A DNA stretch of 55,494 bases, from positions 2,847 to 58,340 of the forward strand of contig NZ_JANZYP010000067.1 in the NCBI RefSeq assembly GCF_025506355.1, written 5' to 3'. Below, piece after piece: positions 1-7,788 of this stretch. The position numbers and the translations under genes are program-made. Every line of letters starts with the position of its first letter. The first letter of the stretch is position 1. The stretch comes from Sphaerisporangium corydalis. GTDB lineage: Bacteria; Actinomycetota; Actinomycetes; Streptosporangiales; Streptosporangiaceae. The notes under the pieces are model-generated. The model was given only the letters and a program-made list of their open reading frames with translations, had not been told where the DNA came from and did not search any database.

Positions 1-33
1 CTCCTCGTCCTCGACAACGAGCACGCGGGTCAC
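1..33 (-). CDS. PhoP/RegX3-type response regulator (N-terminal 11 codons only)
   Basis: Reading leftwards from a GTG at 33, the first eleven codons give MTRVLVVEDEE. This is the beta-1 strand and acidic pair that open a receiver domain. The rest of the gene lies outside the window. Its start overlaps the stop of the downstream-strand kinase gene in a GTGA overlap (30-33), as expected for a translationally coupled two-component pair. The partner kinase and the divergent phoU identify it as the phosphate regulator called PhoP in Streptomyces and RegX3 in mycobacteria. Only the start is visible, so the family call rests on context. Confidence 0.85.
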   Translation of the reverse strand, partial: MTRVLVVEDEE

Positions 34-1205
34 TTCGCGGCCTCCATGGGGATCGATGTGCTGGGTACGGCTATCGCCGTTCCGCCGAAGGCCGGCAGAC
101 GGAGGGTGAAGGTGGACCCGGAGCCTTCCTTGCTCCAGACCGTCACCTCGCCGCCGTGGGCCACGGCGACGTGCTTGACGATGGCGAGGCCGAGGCCGGT
201 GCCGCCGGTCGCCCGCGAGCGGGCGGCGTCGACGCGGAAGAACCTCTCGAAGATGCGTTCCTGGGAGGTCTCGGGGATGCCGATGCCCTGGTCGCTGACG
301 CTCACCTCGACGGTGTCCCCCGCGGGCCTGGCGCTCACGACGACGCGGGTGTTCTCGGGGCTGTAGGCGACGGCGTTGTCGATCAGGTTGCGCAGCGCGG
401 TCACGAGGAGCTCGTCGTCCCCCCACACCCGCAGGCCTTCGGTGCCGCCGGCCACCAGGGAGATGTCCTTGGCGAGCGCCTTGGTGTTGCACCGGTCGAT
501 GGCCTCGTGGAGCACCTCGTCGACGGGCACGCACCCGGGCGTGGGGACGGGCTCGCCGCCCTGGATGCGGGAGAGCGTGATCAGGTCCTGGACGAGGTAG
601 GTGAGCCGGGCGGCCTCGTGCTGCATGCGCCCGGCGAAGCGGGTGACCGCGACGGGGTCGTCCGCGGCGTCCTGTACGGTCTCGGCTAGCAGGCTCAGCG
701 CGCCCACCGGCGTCTTCAGCTCGTGGCTGACGTTGGCGACGAAGTCGCGGCGGACCGCCTCCACGCGGCGGCGCTCGGTCTGGTCCTCGGCGAGCACGAG
801 GACCTGGCCGTGGGTGCCGAGCGGCGCGACCCGTACGGCGAAGGTGGTGGTCTCCATGCCGAACTTGTGGCGGGCGACCTCGAACTCGCTCTCGCGGATC
901 TCCCCGTCCCTGCGCACCTGGCGGGCCAGGGCGAGCAGTTCGGCGGCCATGAGGTGATCGCCCTTGACCAGGCCGAAGGCGCGGGCGGCCGAGCTGGCCC
1001 GCAGCACCCTGTCGTCGCGGTCGAGGACGACGGCCGAGGACGGCAGCACCGCCAGCACCGAGGCCACTCCGGCGGGCAGGATGGTGTCGGAGTTCTCGAC
1101 GGTCTCCGAGCGGCGTCTGTCCCGGGGCCTGCCGACCGCCACCATCACGATCGCCCCGACGACAAACCCCGCCAGGGCGGACAGGCTCGTCACGATCTCA
1201 CTCAC
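30..1205 (-). CDS. phoR: PhoR/SenX3-type phosphate sensor histidine kinase
   Basis: Membrane sensor kinase of the phosphate-starvation two-component system. One N-terminal transmembrane segment (LSALAGFVVGAIVMVAVG) is followed by a PAS-like region. Next come a HisKA domain with phospho-acceptor motif FVANVSHELKTP and a HATPase domain with N box NLIDNAVAYSPE, G1 DQGIGIPE and G2 GTGLGLAIVKH. There is no large extracytoplasmic sensor, as in SenX3, which senses through PhoU and the Pst system. I chose the GTG at 1205 (391 aa) because a TACCAT box lies 7 nt upstream, the leaderless pattern seen throughout this window. An ATG at 1274 would give 414 aa but would overlap the PHO box. Its 3' end overlaps the response-regulator start by 4 nt. 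Confidence 0.93.
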   Translation of the reverse strand: MSEIVTSLSALAGFVVGAIVMVAVGRPRDRRRSETVENSDTILPAGVASVLAVLPSSAVVLDRDDRVLRASSAARAFGLVKGDHLMAAELLALARQVRRDGEIRESEFEVARHKFGMETTTFAVRVAPLGTHGQVLVLAEDQTERRRVEAVRRDFVANVSHELKTPVGALSLLAETVQDAADDPVAVTRFAGRMQHEAARLTYLVQDLITLSRIQGGEPVPTPGCVPVDEVLHEAIDRCNTKALAKDISLVAGGTEGLRVWGDDELLVTALRNLIDNAVAYSPENTRVVVSARPAGDTVEVSVSDQGIGIPETSQERIFERFFRVDAARSRATGGTGLGLAIVKHVAVAHGGEVTVWSKEGSGSTFTLRLPAFGGTAIAVPSTSIPMEAAK

Positions 1206-1268
1206 GCTTTCGATGGTAGGCGGCCTTCTTCGCTGGCCAGGACCCCCAAGGGCTCCCTTTCCCGGAGA

Positions 1269-1301
1269 GTTCATCTCATGGACGGAGTTCGTTCACGATC
1301 G
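1269..1301. promoter_or_regulatory. PHO box between phoR and phoU
   Basis: GTTCATCTCAT at 1269 and GTTCACGATCG at 1291 are spaced exactly 22 bp apart, i.e. two 11-bp repeat units flanking a weaker central unit. This matches the direct-repeat PHO box (GTTCA-type) bound by PhoP in Streptomyces. The box ends 6 nt before the phoU -10 element and would replace its -35. Confidence 0.7.
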
Positions 1302-1307
1302 CGCGCG

Positions 1308-1313
1308 TAGCGT
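1308..1313 (+). promoter_or_regulatory. -10 box of phoU (leaderless)
   Basis: TAGCGT lies 7 nt before the phoU ATG, so transcription should start at or next to the start codon. No -35 hexamer is recognisable; the PHO box occupies that position. Confidence 0.55.
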
Positions 1314-1320
1314 GGGCCGC

Positions 1321-1980
1321 ATGCGCGACGCCTTCCACGACGAACTCAACGCTCTCAACGACCGGCTGGTGGAGATGACCAGCCTGGTCCGCTCGGCCAT
1401 TTCCAGGGCCACCACCGCTCTGCTGGACGCCGACCTCCAGCTCGCGGAGAGCGTGATCTCCCAGGACGCCGAGGTCAACCGTCTCTACGCCGAGATCGAG
1501 ACCTCCATCTTCGAGCTGATGGCCACCCAGCAGCCCGTGGCGGTGGACCTGCGCGTCGCCATCACCGCCCTGCGGATGGGCGGTGACCTGGAGCGCATGG
1601 GCGATCTCGCCGAGCACGTCGCGAAGATCGCGCGGATGCGCCACCCCGACTCCGCCATCCCGCCGGAGGTGCGCGACACCATCCTGGAGATGGGACAGAT
1701 CGCCGAGCGCCTGGTCACCAAGACCGGGAGCTGCATCGCCAACCACGACGTCGAGCTGGCCAAGGAGCTGGACGACGACGACGACGCGATGGACCGGCTG
1801 CACCGCAGGCTGTTCCGGGTGCTGCTGTCCAAGGACTGGGCGCACGGCATCGAGCCGGCGATCGACATCACCCTCACCGGCCGCTACTACGAGCGGTACG
1901 CCGACCACGCCGTGCGCGTCGCCCGCGACGTCGTCTACCTGGTGACCGGCAGCCGTCCCGAGAGCAACTCCGCTTCGTGA
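1321..1980 (+). CDS. phoU: PhoU phosphate signalling protein
   Basis: Cytoplasmic helical-bundle regulator that links Pst-type phosphate transport to the PhoR kinase and holds it inactive when phosphate is plentiful. The protein is 219 aa, the usual PhoU length. It shows the two PhoU repeats, with a leucine/acidic helix near FHDELNALNDRLVEM and the conserved DLERMGDLAEHVAKIA and YYERYADHAVRVARDV helices. The ATG at 1321 was chosen over an upstream in-frame extension because the protein starts there in the family. A TAGCGT box sits 7 nt before it. The gene is divergent from phoR with a PHO box between them, a standard actinobacterial arrangement implying autoregulation by PhoP. Confidence 0.96.
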   Translation: MRDAFHDELNALNDRLVEMTSLVRSAISRATTALLDADLQLAESVISQDAEVNRLYAEIETSIFELMATQQPVAVDLRVAITALRMGGDLERMGDLAEHVAKIARMRHPDSAIPPEVRDTILEMGQIAERLVTKTGSCIANHDVELAKELDDDDDAMDRLHRRLFRVLLSKDWAHGIEPAIDITLTGRYYERYADHAVRVARDVVYLVTGSRPESNSAS

Positions 1981-1989
1981 CCGAAGGGA

Positions 1990-2022
1990 AAGAGCCCCGG
2001 ACCGCGACGGTCCGGGGCTCTT
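1990..2022. terminator. bidirectional terminator between phoU and gpmA
   Basis: A perfect 14-bp stem (AAGAGCCCCGGACC with its complement) around a 5-nt loop sits between two convergent genes. The arms end in AA/TT, so each strand has a short U run. Confidence 0.9.
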
Positions 2023-2035
2023 CTCGCGTCTGGGG

Positions 2036-2779
2036 TCACTTGCCCTGGTTGGCCACGGCCTCGATGGCGGCCTTGGCGGCCTCGGGGTCGAGGTACTCGC
2101 CGCCGGGCTTGAGCGGCCTGAAGTCGGCGTCCAGCTCGTAGCGCAGCGGGATGCCGGTCGGGATGTTCAGCTTGGCGATCTCGTCGTCGCCGATGCCGTC
2201 GAGGTGCTTGACCAGGGCGCGCAGCGAGTTGCCGTGCGCGACCACCAGGGTCGTGCGTCCCGCGGCCAGGTCGGGGACGACGCTGTCGTACCAGTAGGGC
2301 AGCATGCGCTGGACGACGTCCTTGAGGCACTCGGTGCGGGGCATCAGCTCGGGTGGCAGCGTGCCGTACCGCGCGTCGCCCGCCTGGGAGAACTCGTCGT
2401 CGTCCGCGATCGGGGGCGGCGGCACGTCGAAGGAGCGCCGCCACAGGGCGAACTGCTCGTCGCCGAACTCCTCGCGGGTCTGGGCCTTGTTCTTGCCCTG
2501 GAGGGCGCCGTAGTGGCGCTCGTTGAGCCGCCAGGACCGCGAGACCGGCAGCCACAGCAGGTCGGCGGCGCCGAGCGCGAGGTTGGCGGTCTGGATCGCC
2601 CGGCTCAGGACCGAGGTGTGCAGCACGTCGGGCCGCACTCCCGCGTCGAGCAGCAGGCTGCCGCCGCGCCGCGCCTCCTCCTCACCAGCAGCCGAGAGTG
2701 TGACGTCGACCCATCCGGTGAACAGGCCTTTCGCGTTCCACTCACTCTCGCCATGACGCAACAGCACCAAAGTAGCCAT
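2036..2779 (-). CDS. gpmA: 2,3-bisphosphoglycerate-dependent phosphoglycerate mutase
   Basis: Glycolytic and gluconeogenic enzyme that interconverts 3- and 2-phosphoglycerate through a phosphohistidine intermediate. It has 247 aa, typical of cofactor-dependent GpmA. The catalytic LRHGESEWN motif lies at residues 7-15, the [12 protein letters not shown] substrate loop near residue 90 and the second catalytic histidine in [11 protein letters not shown]. The gene sits between phoU/phoR and mshA as in mycobacteria (gpm1 next to senX3). A TAAACT -10 box is 7 nt upstream of the ATG (2787-2792), suggesting a leaderless mRNA. Confidence 0.97.
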   Translation of the reverse strand: MATLVLLRHGESEWNAKGLFTGWVDVTLSAAGEEEARRGGSLLLDAGVRPDVLHTSVLSRAIQTANLALGAADLLWLPVSRSWRLNERHYGALQGKNKAQTREEFGDEQFALWRRSFDVPPPPIADDDEFSQAGDARYGTLPPELMPRTECLKDVVQRMLPYWYDSVVPDLAAGRTTLVVAHGNSLRALVKHLDGIGDDEIAKLNIPTGIPLRYELDADFRPLKPGGEYLDPEAAKAAIEAVANQGK

Positions 2780-2797
2780 GTGCCCAAGTTTAGGGTC

Positions 2798-3292
2798 TCA
2801 GCCTTCGCGCCTGCTTCGTTCGACGATCCCCTCGAACGCCCGCAGGTTCGCGAGCGACTCCCCCCGCTTGACGCGCCAGTCCCACTCGCGCCGGATGGAG
2901 GAGGCGAAGCCCAGTTCGAGGGCGCGGTCGAACCACTCGTCGGCGTAGGTCAGCACGCAGCCGAGCAGGCGGTCGATCTCCTCGTCCGAGACCGAGGCGA
3001 GCGGCAGGTGCCCGACCAGGTGGACGTCCCCGACGGTGTCGACGGCGAAGTGGACGCCGTACATCGAGCCGTTCTTGGTCAGCAGCCAGCGGTAGAACTC
3101 GACGTGGTTCTCGTCGGGCTGGCGGCAGAAGAACGCCTCGACGTGCAGGGCCCGGTCGTCGATGGTCAGCCACGTCATGGTCGCCAGCTTGTGGTGACCG
3201 GGCAGTTTGACCAGGAAGGAGCCCGGGCGCGGGCGCTCGTAGGTGACCTCCGCCGCCTTCAGCGCGGACTCGACGACTGCCTCGTGATCCAT
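2798..3292 (-). CDS. YbjN domain-containing protein
   Basis: A 164-aa cytoplasmic protein of the YbjN family, a fold related to type III secretion chaperones. Its biochemical role is not established. The start is placed at the ATG at 3292 (MDHEAVVESALKAAEV). An upstream in-frame extension to 3331 has atypical composition. There is no signal peptide or membrane segment. Conserved blocks include KLPGHHKLATMTW, the aromatic-rich FYRWLLTKNGSMYGVHF and WDWRVKRGESLANL near the C terminus. It lies between mshA and gpmA exactly as its mycobacterial counterpart (Rv0487 in my memory) does. That conserved position is the only functional hint. Confidence 0.88.
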   Translation of the reverse strand: MDHEAVVESALKAAEVTYERPRPGSFLVKLPGHHKLATMTWLTIDDRALHVEAFFCRQPDENHVEFYRWLLTKNGSMYGVHFAVDTVGDVHLVGHLPLASVSDEEIDRLLGCVLTYADEWFDRALELGFASSIRREWDWRVKRGESLANLRAFEGIVERSRREG

Positions 3293-3407
3293 AACAGTGC
3301 ACACTCCCGCATTCCTACCCGGCGAAACCACATGTACCAGGAGCCGGCCAGCGGGATGGTACGCCCGCCCGCACGACGGCCGCCCGCACGACGCGGACGG
3401 CCCGCGG

Positions 3408-4697
3408 TCACAGGGTGGCGGCCACCGGCACGCTGTGCAGCCGGTTCACCACACCGGTGTACACCTCCATGAGCCGCGCGGCCGTGGCCGACCAGCCGAA
3501 CGCCGCCGCGTGCTCCCTGGCCCCGGCGGCGAGCGCGTCGCGCCAGGCGGGGCGGTCGACGAACGCGCGCAGCGCCTCGGCCCACATCGGGGTCTCGTGC
3601 CCGTCGACCAGCAGGCCGGAGACGCCGTCCTTGACGGCCGTGCGCAGCCCGCCGACCGACGCGGCCACGACGGGGGTGCCGCAGGCCTGCGACTCCAGTG
3701 CCACGAGCCCGAACGACTCGTTGTAGGACGGGACGACCGTGACGTCGGCGGCCCGGTACCAGTCCGCCAGCTCGTCTTGGGGTGCGGGCGGCGCGAGCCG
3801 GAGCAGGTCGAGGACGCCCAGCTCGCCCGCCAGCTCGGTGAGGTGGGAGGGCCGGGCGCGCCCGTTGCCGCTGGGGCCGCCCACACAGGCGATGACCAGC
3901 CGGGACCGCAGCGACGGGTCGTCGGCGATCATCCGGGCGGCGGCCTTGATCAGGACGTCCGGGGCCTTGAGCGGCTGGATGCGGCCGACGAAGAGCATGA
4001 TGTGGGCGTCCTGCCGCAGGCCGAGGCGGTGGCGCGCGGCGCCCATGGAGGCGGGCTGGAACACCTGGAGGTTGACCCCCGGGTTCACCACGGCGACACG
4101 TTCAGACGGGGCGCTGTAGAGCTCGATCAGTTCCCTGGCCTCGTCGGAGGTGTTGGCCACCAGGCGGTCGGCGACCTCGACGACCTGTTCCTCGCCGAGC
4201 ACGCGCGCCCGGGGCTCGGGCCGGTCGCCGGTGGCGAGCAGCAGGTTCTTGACCTTGGCCATGGTGTGCATGGTGTGCACCAGCGGCACGCCCCAGCGCT
4301 CCTTGGCCAGCCAGCCGACCTGGCCGGACAGCCAGTAGTGCGAGTGGATCACGTCGTAGTGGCCGGGCTCGTACAGCGCCTCGGTGCGCAGGACGCCCGA
4401 CAGGAACGCGCAGAGCTGGCCGGGCAGGTCGCCCTTGTCCAGTTCCTCGTACGGGCCGGCGGTGATGTGCCGTACGGTCACGCCCGGGGCGAGTTCGGCG
4501 GTGGGAGGCAGGTCGCGGGACGTCTGGCGGGTGAAGATCTCGACCTCGACACCGAGGCCGGCGAGCCGTTTGGCCGCCTCCACGATGTACACGTTCATGC
4601 CCCCCGCGTCGCCGGTGCCCGGCTGGTCCAGCGGGGATGTGTGCATGCTGATCGTCGCGATCCGGTTGATCCGGCGTGCGAGCGGCACTCGCGGCAC
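3408..4697 (-). CDS. mshA: D-inositol-3-phosphate glycosyltransferase MshA
   Basis: First committed step of mycothiol synthesis: transfer of GlcNAc from UDP-GlcNAc to 1-L-myo-inositol-1-phosphate. The 429-aa protein has a GT-B fold of family GT4. MshA hallmarks are [20 protein letters not shown] near residue 15, which binds the inositol phosphate, [14 protein letters not shown] and [11 protein letters not shown]. The nucleotide-sugar part has [14 protein letters not shown] and the E-x7-E-like [20 protein letters not shown]. The GTG start at 4697 follows GGAGG 9 nt upstream. A second mycothiol gene, mshD, is present in both copies of the 9.4-kb repeat. Mycothiol marks the host as an actinobacterium. 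Confidence 0.96.
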   Translation of the reverse strand: MPRVPLARRINRIATISMHTSPLDQPGTGDAGGMNVYIVEAAKRLAGLGVEVEIFTRQTSRDLPPTAELAPGVTVRHITAGPYEELDKGDLPGQLCAFLSGVLRTEALYEPGHYDVIHSHYWLSGQVGWLAKERWGVPLVHTMHTMAKVKNLLLATGDRPEPRARVLGEEQVVEVADRLVANTSDEARELIELYSAPSERVAVVNPGVNLQVFQPASMGAARHRLGLRQDAHIMLFVGRIQPLKAPDVLIKAAARMIADDPSLRSRLVIACVGGPSGNGRARPSHLTELAGELGVLDLLRLAPPAPQDELADWYRAADVTVVPSYNESFGLVALESQACGTPVVAASVGGLRTAVKDGVSGLLVDGHETPMWAEALRAFVDRPAWRDALAAGAREHAAAFGWSATAARLMEVYTGVVNRLHSVPVAATL

Positions 4698-4870
4698 CTG
4701 GCACCACCTCCAGAGGGGATATAACCGCCGGATAGGTCAGGAGATTCCCTGACAAGTAGTGGTATGCCCTCCGCACCTGGTACCCGGCCGCGCTGGCAGG
4801 ATGACGGACGGGCGGCCCGCGAGCGGGAGCGCCCGATCGAGGCACCAAAAGCGACCGTGAGGATGGGGAC

Positions 4871-5611
4871 ATGACCAAGACAGCGGTGGTGACCGGCGCG
4901 AGCAGCGGCATCGGCGAGGCCACGGCGCGCCGGCTCGCGGCGGAGGGCTTCGACGTCGTGGCGGCGGCCAGGCGCCGCGACCGGCTGGACAAGCTGGCGG
5001 CGGAGGTCCCCGCGATCCGGCCGGTCACCCTGGACGTGACCTCCGACGATTCGGTGGCCGAGCTGGCCGCCGCGCTCGACCGGTGCGACGTGCTGATCAA
5101 CAACGCCGGCGGCGCCGTAGGCCTCGAACCGGTCGCGGAGGGCCTGGTCGACGACTGGCAGCGCATGTACGAGGTCAACGTGCTCGGCAGCCTGCGGATG
5201 ACGCGGGCCCTGCTGCCCAAGCTGGTCGAGTCGGGCGACGGGGTGCTGCTGATGCTGACCTCGGTGGCCGGGCTGGTCTCCTACGAGGGCGGCGGCGGCT
5301 ACTGCGCGGCCAAGCACGCGCAGACCTCCATGACCGAGACGCTCCGCCTGGAACTGGTCGGGGAGCCGGTGCGGATCATCGAGGTGGCCCCCGGCATGGT
5401 CCACACCGAGGAGTTCTCCCTCACCCGCTTCCGCGGTGACGCCGGGCGCGCCGAGCAGGTGTACGAGGGCGTGCCGAACCCGCTGACCGCCGACGACGTC
5501 GCCGACGCCATCGCCTGGTGCGTCACCAGGCCCGCCCACGTCAACGTCGACCGGCTCGTGATCCGCCCCCGCGCGCAGGCCGCGCAGCACAAGGTCCACC
5601 GGGTCTCCTGA
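4871..5611 (+). CDS. short-chain dehydrogenase/reductase
   Basis: A 246-aa classical SDR. The N-terminal cofactor motif is TGASSGIG (residues 8-15), and RRRDR after beta-2 suggests NADP(H). Further motifs are NNAGG, the catalytic serine in LTSVAG and the Y-x3-K pair in YCAAKHAQ. The C terminus resembles YdfG-like 3-hydroxy-acid dehydrogenases, but the substrate cannot be read from sequence. It lies near mshA, as the mycobacterial SDR Rv0484c does. The stop codon falls inside the first unit of a short direct-repeat array (5601-5685). A purine-rich GAGGATGGGG precedes the ATG. Confidence 0.9.
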   Translation: MTKTAVVTGASSGIGEATARRLAAEGFDVVAAARRRDRLDKLAAEVPAIRPVTLDVTSDDSVAELAAALDRCDVLINNAGGAVGLEPVAEGLVDDWQRMYEVNVLGSLRMTRALLPKLVESGDGVLLMLTSVAGLVSYEGGGGYCAAKHAQTSMTETLRLELVGEPVRIIEVAPGMVHTEEFSLTRFRGDAGRAEQVYEGVPNPLTADDVADAIAWCVTRPAHVNVDRLVIRPRAQAAQHKVHRVS

Positions 5612-5685
5612 CCATGACCAGATGGGCCTCCCGACCATGAGCCAGGCGGGCCTCCCGACCAAAGCGGGTCTCCTGACCATGAGCC
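5601..5685. repeat. four imperfect 18-24 bp direct repeats
   Basis: Units beginning GGGTCTCCTGACCATGA or GGGCCTCCCGACCATGA start at 5601, 5624, 5648 and 5666. The first unit contains the SDR stop codon. The array fills the gap to the methyltransferase gene. No gene is visible in it. Confidence 0.75.
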
Positions 5686-5701
5686 GGGGCACGGCCGGCC
5701 C

Positions 5702-6544
5702 GTGAACGCCGCCCGCGTCCCTGCCGGGCGGCGGCCCGTCGGCGAGGCCACCCGCGGCACGACGGGCCACAACCGCCTGCGCAGGGCCGATCGGTGGACG
5801 GCGGCGGTGTACGGCCCGCTGCTGGTCTCCGCGGACCGGCCGCTGGTGGTCGACCTCGGGTACGGGGCCTCGCACGTCACCACCTCCGAGCTGTTCACGC
5901 GGCTGCGGCGCGTCCGTCCCGACGTCGAGGTGGTCGGGGTGGAGATCGACCCGGTCCGCGTCGCGGCGGCCAAGCCGTACGAGCGGCCCGGGCTGTCGTT
6001 CGTGCGCGGCGGGTTCGAGCTGCCCGTGGACCGGGCGCCGCTGATCGTCCGCGCCTTCAACGTGCTCCGCCAGTACGGCGAGGCGCAGGCGTGGGACGCG
6101 TGGGACCTGCTGCGGTCCCGCCTGGCGGCGAACGGGGTGATCGTCGAGGGCACCTGCTCGGAGATCGGGCACCGCGCGGCGTGGGTGGCGCTGGACGCGC
6201 GCGGCCCGCGCACGCTGACGCTGGCGGCCCGCCTGGCCGGTTTCGAGCGGCCCTCCGACCTGGCCGAGCGGCTGCCGAAAGCGCTCATCCACCGCAACGT
6301 CCCAGGTGAGCGCGTCCACGACTTCCTGCGCGACTTCGACCGGGCCTGGGCGCTGGCCGCGCCGTACGGCGCCTACGGGGCCCGGTCGCGGTGGGTGGCG
6401 GCGGTGGAACGGCTGGCCGGTACGTGGCCGGTCGCCGCCGCTCCCCCGCTCGGCGGCCGGCGGCGCTGGCGCCTCGGCGAGGTGACCGTCCCCTGGACGG
6501 CCCTGGCCCCTCACGGACGCGCCACGCCCGGCCCCGGCGGCTGA
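5702..6544 (+). CDS. class I SAM-dependent methyltransferase
   Basis: A 280-aa soluble protein with a Rossmann-type SAM site. Motif I is VVDLGYGAS (about residues 45-53) and motif II is the acidic end of beta-2, VVGVEIDPVRV. A later block, NGVIVEGTCSEIG, fits beta-5. The N terminus contains RGTTGHNRLRRADRW, a basic segment typical of this actinobacterial subfamily. The substrate is unknown. The GTG start at 5702 gives the first full domain. A short repeat array separates it from the SDR gene; co-transcription is possible but unproven. Confidence 0.8.
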   Translation: MNAARVPAGRRPVGEATRGTTGHNRLRRADRWTAAVYGPLLVSADRPLVVDLGYGASHVTTSELFTRLRRVRPDVEVVGVEIDPVRVAAAKPYERPGLSFVRGGFELPVDRAPLIVRAFNVLRQYGEAQAWDAWDLLRSRLAANGVIVEGTCSEIGHRAAWVALDARGPRTLTLAARLAGFERPSDLAERLPKALIHRNVPGERVHDFLRDFDRAWALAAPYGAYGARSRWVAAVERLAGTWPVAAAPPLGGRRRWRLGEVTVPWTALAPHGRATPGPGG

Positions 6545-6608
6545 GGGGCGGGGGCTCAGGCCGGATCCAGGCGGGACAGGGCCATGAGGGCGGGTAGAGG
6601 CCCTGGCT

Positions 6609-6795
6609 CAGGCGGGGTCAGGCCGGCTCAAGCGGGGTCAGGCCTGGGTCAGGCGGGGTCAGGCCGGCTCAAGCGGGGTCAGGCCTGGGTCAGGCGGGGT
6701 CAGGCCGGCTCAAGCGGGGTCAGGCCTGGGTCAGGCGGGGTCAGGCCGGCTCAAGCGGGGTCAGGCCTGGGTCAGGCGGGGTCAGGCCTGGGTCA
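6609..6795. repeat. 41-bp tandem repeat (VNTR-like), 4.5 copies
   Basis: Four identical 41-bp units start at 6609, 6650, 6691 and 6732, followed by a partial unit from 6773. Each unit is itself built from two related halves ending in GGGGTCAGGCC. The array fills 6545-6781 and its last partial unit runs into the 3' end of the macro-domain gene. No coding function is evident. Confidence 0.95.
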
Positions 6796-7303
6796 GCCGG
6801 TCGAGAGTGGCCTGGAAGGTCGTGTAGGCGTCCGGGCCGAACAGGACGAAGCGGGCCTGCTCCACGTCGGTGGCCGCGTCCCGCACCGTCGACAGGGCGA
6901 TCCTGGCCGCGTCGTCCATCGGCCAGCCGTAGATCCCCGCCGACACCGCAGGGAACGCGACGACCCTGGCCCCGAGCTCGTCGGCGACCTTCAGGGACTC
7001 GGCGTAGCAGGAGGCCAGCAGGGCGGAACGGTCCTGCGACTCGGCGTACACCGGGCCGACCGTGTGGATCACCCACCGCGCCGGGAGCAGCCCGGCGGTG
7101 GTCGCGACCGCCTGCCCGGTGGGCAGTCCGCCGCCGTACCGGGAGGCCCGCAGGGCGCGGCACTCCTTGAGGATCTCCGGGCCGCCGCGCCGGTGGATGG
7201 CGCCGTCCACCCCGCCACCGCCCATGAGCGAGGAGTTGGCCGCGTTCACGATCGCGTCCACGCGCTGCTCGGTGATGTCGCCCTGCACCAGAGTTATCTC
7301 CAT
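6782..7303 (-). CDS. macro domain protein, probable O-acetyl-ADP-ribose deacetylase
   Basis: A 173-aa stand-alone macrodomain of the MacroD/YmdB type, which hydrolyses O-acetyl-ADP-ribose or mono-ADP-ribosylated proteins. Visible motifs are QGDITEQRVDAIVNAANSS, GGGGVDGAIHRRGG, GQAVATTAG, the catalytic-loop histidine in RWVIHTVGPVY and FPAVSAGIYGWP. The start is set at the ATG at 7303 (MEITLVQGDIT) because family members begin there; an upstream extension to 7366 is poorly composed. Its last codons (LTQA) are encoded by a partial copy of the 41-bp repeat, so the C terminus may vary with repeat number. Confidence 0.93.
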   Translation of the reverse strand: MEITLVQGDITEQRVDAIVNAANSSLMGGGGVDGAIHRRGGPEILKECRALRASRYGGGLPTGQAVATTAGLLPARWVIHTVGPVYAESQDRSALLASCYAESLKVADELGARVVAFPAVSAGIYGWPMDDAARIALSTVRDAATDVEQARFVLFGPDAYTTFQATLDRLTQA

Positions 7304-7403
7304 GCCCCAGAGGCTTCCAGGCGCGGCGGGCGCTGACAATTCCCCGGCCGTGTCAGCGCCCCCCACGTGGGGTGACGAGACTCACCCCTGCCCTCTACAC
7401 GAC

Positions 7404-7425
7404 GTAGTACTACCCAAGGTAGGCT
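7404..7425 (+). promoter_or_regulatory. putative BlaI operator overlapping a leaderless promoter
   Basis: The perfect palindrome GTAGTACTAC (7404-7413) is followed by CTACC-CAA-GGTAG (7410-7422). The -10 box TAGGCT is at 7420-7425, 6 nt before the GTG of the regulator. A dyad in the spacer is where a BlaI-type repressor would block its own promoter. Confidence 0.6.
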
Positions 7426-7431
7426 TGTTGC

Positions 7432-7788
7432 GTGAAGGGTCTTGGCGAGCTTGAGCGCAGCATCATGGACATCTTGTGGGCCCACGACGCCCCCCTGACC
7501 GCCAGGGAGGTCGGCCGACTGATCGCCGACCGCGACCTCGCCCCCACCACGGTCATGACGGTCCTCGACCGGCTGACCCGCAAAGGATTCCTGAGCCGCA
7601 CCCGCGACGGCCGCGCCTGGCGATACGAACCCGGTGCGAGCCGCGACGCGTACGTCGCTGAGCTTATGCTGGAAGCCCTCGACATGACCGGTGACCGTTC
7701 CGCGGCGCTCACGCGCTTCGCCCAGACGGTCTCGGGCACCGAGGCCGAGATCCTGCGTAAAGCCCTCACGGAGCTGGAAGAAGAGTGA
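7432..7788 (+). CDS. BlaI/MecI/CopY family transcriptional repressor
   Basis: A 118-aa winged-helix repressor. The N-terminal HTH runs from ELERSIMDILW through LTAREVGRLIAD to TVMTVLDRLTRKGFL. The C-terminal dimerisation helices end in EAEILRKALTELEEE. The gene starts with GTG at 7432 and overlaps the following M56 peptidase gene by GTGA. This is the usual repressor-sensor peptidase pair, where the peptidase inactivates BlaI after sensing beta-lactam or cell-wall stress. No beta-lactamase gene is adjacent, so the regulon must lie elsewhere. Confidence 0.93.
   Translation: MKGLGELERSIMDILWAHDAPLTAREVGRLIADRDLAPTTVMTVLDRLTRKGFLSRTRDGRAWRYEPGASRDAYVAELMLEALDMTGDRSAALTRFAQTVSGTEAEILRKALTELEEE

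Noticed and set aside
4595..6514. Long minus-strand reading opposite the SDR and methyltransferase genes
   Set aside because: Composition is the Arg/Gly/Pro/Val pattern of antisense frames in GC-rich DNA, and the opposite strand has motif-bearing SDR and methyltransferase proteins.
6609..6795. CRISPR array
   Set aside because: Units are contiguous tandem repeats with no unique spacers and no cas genes nearby.
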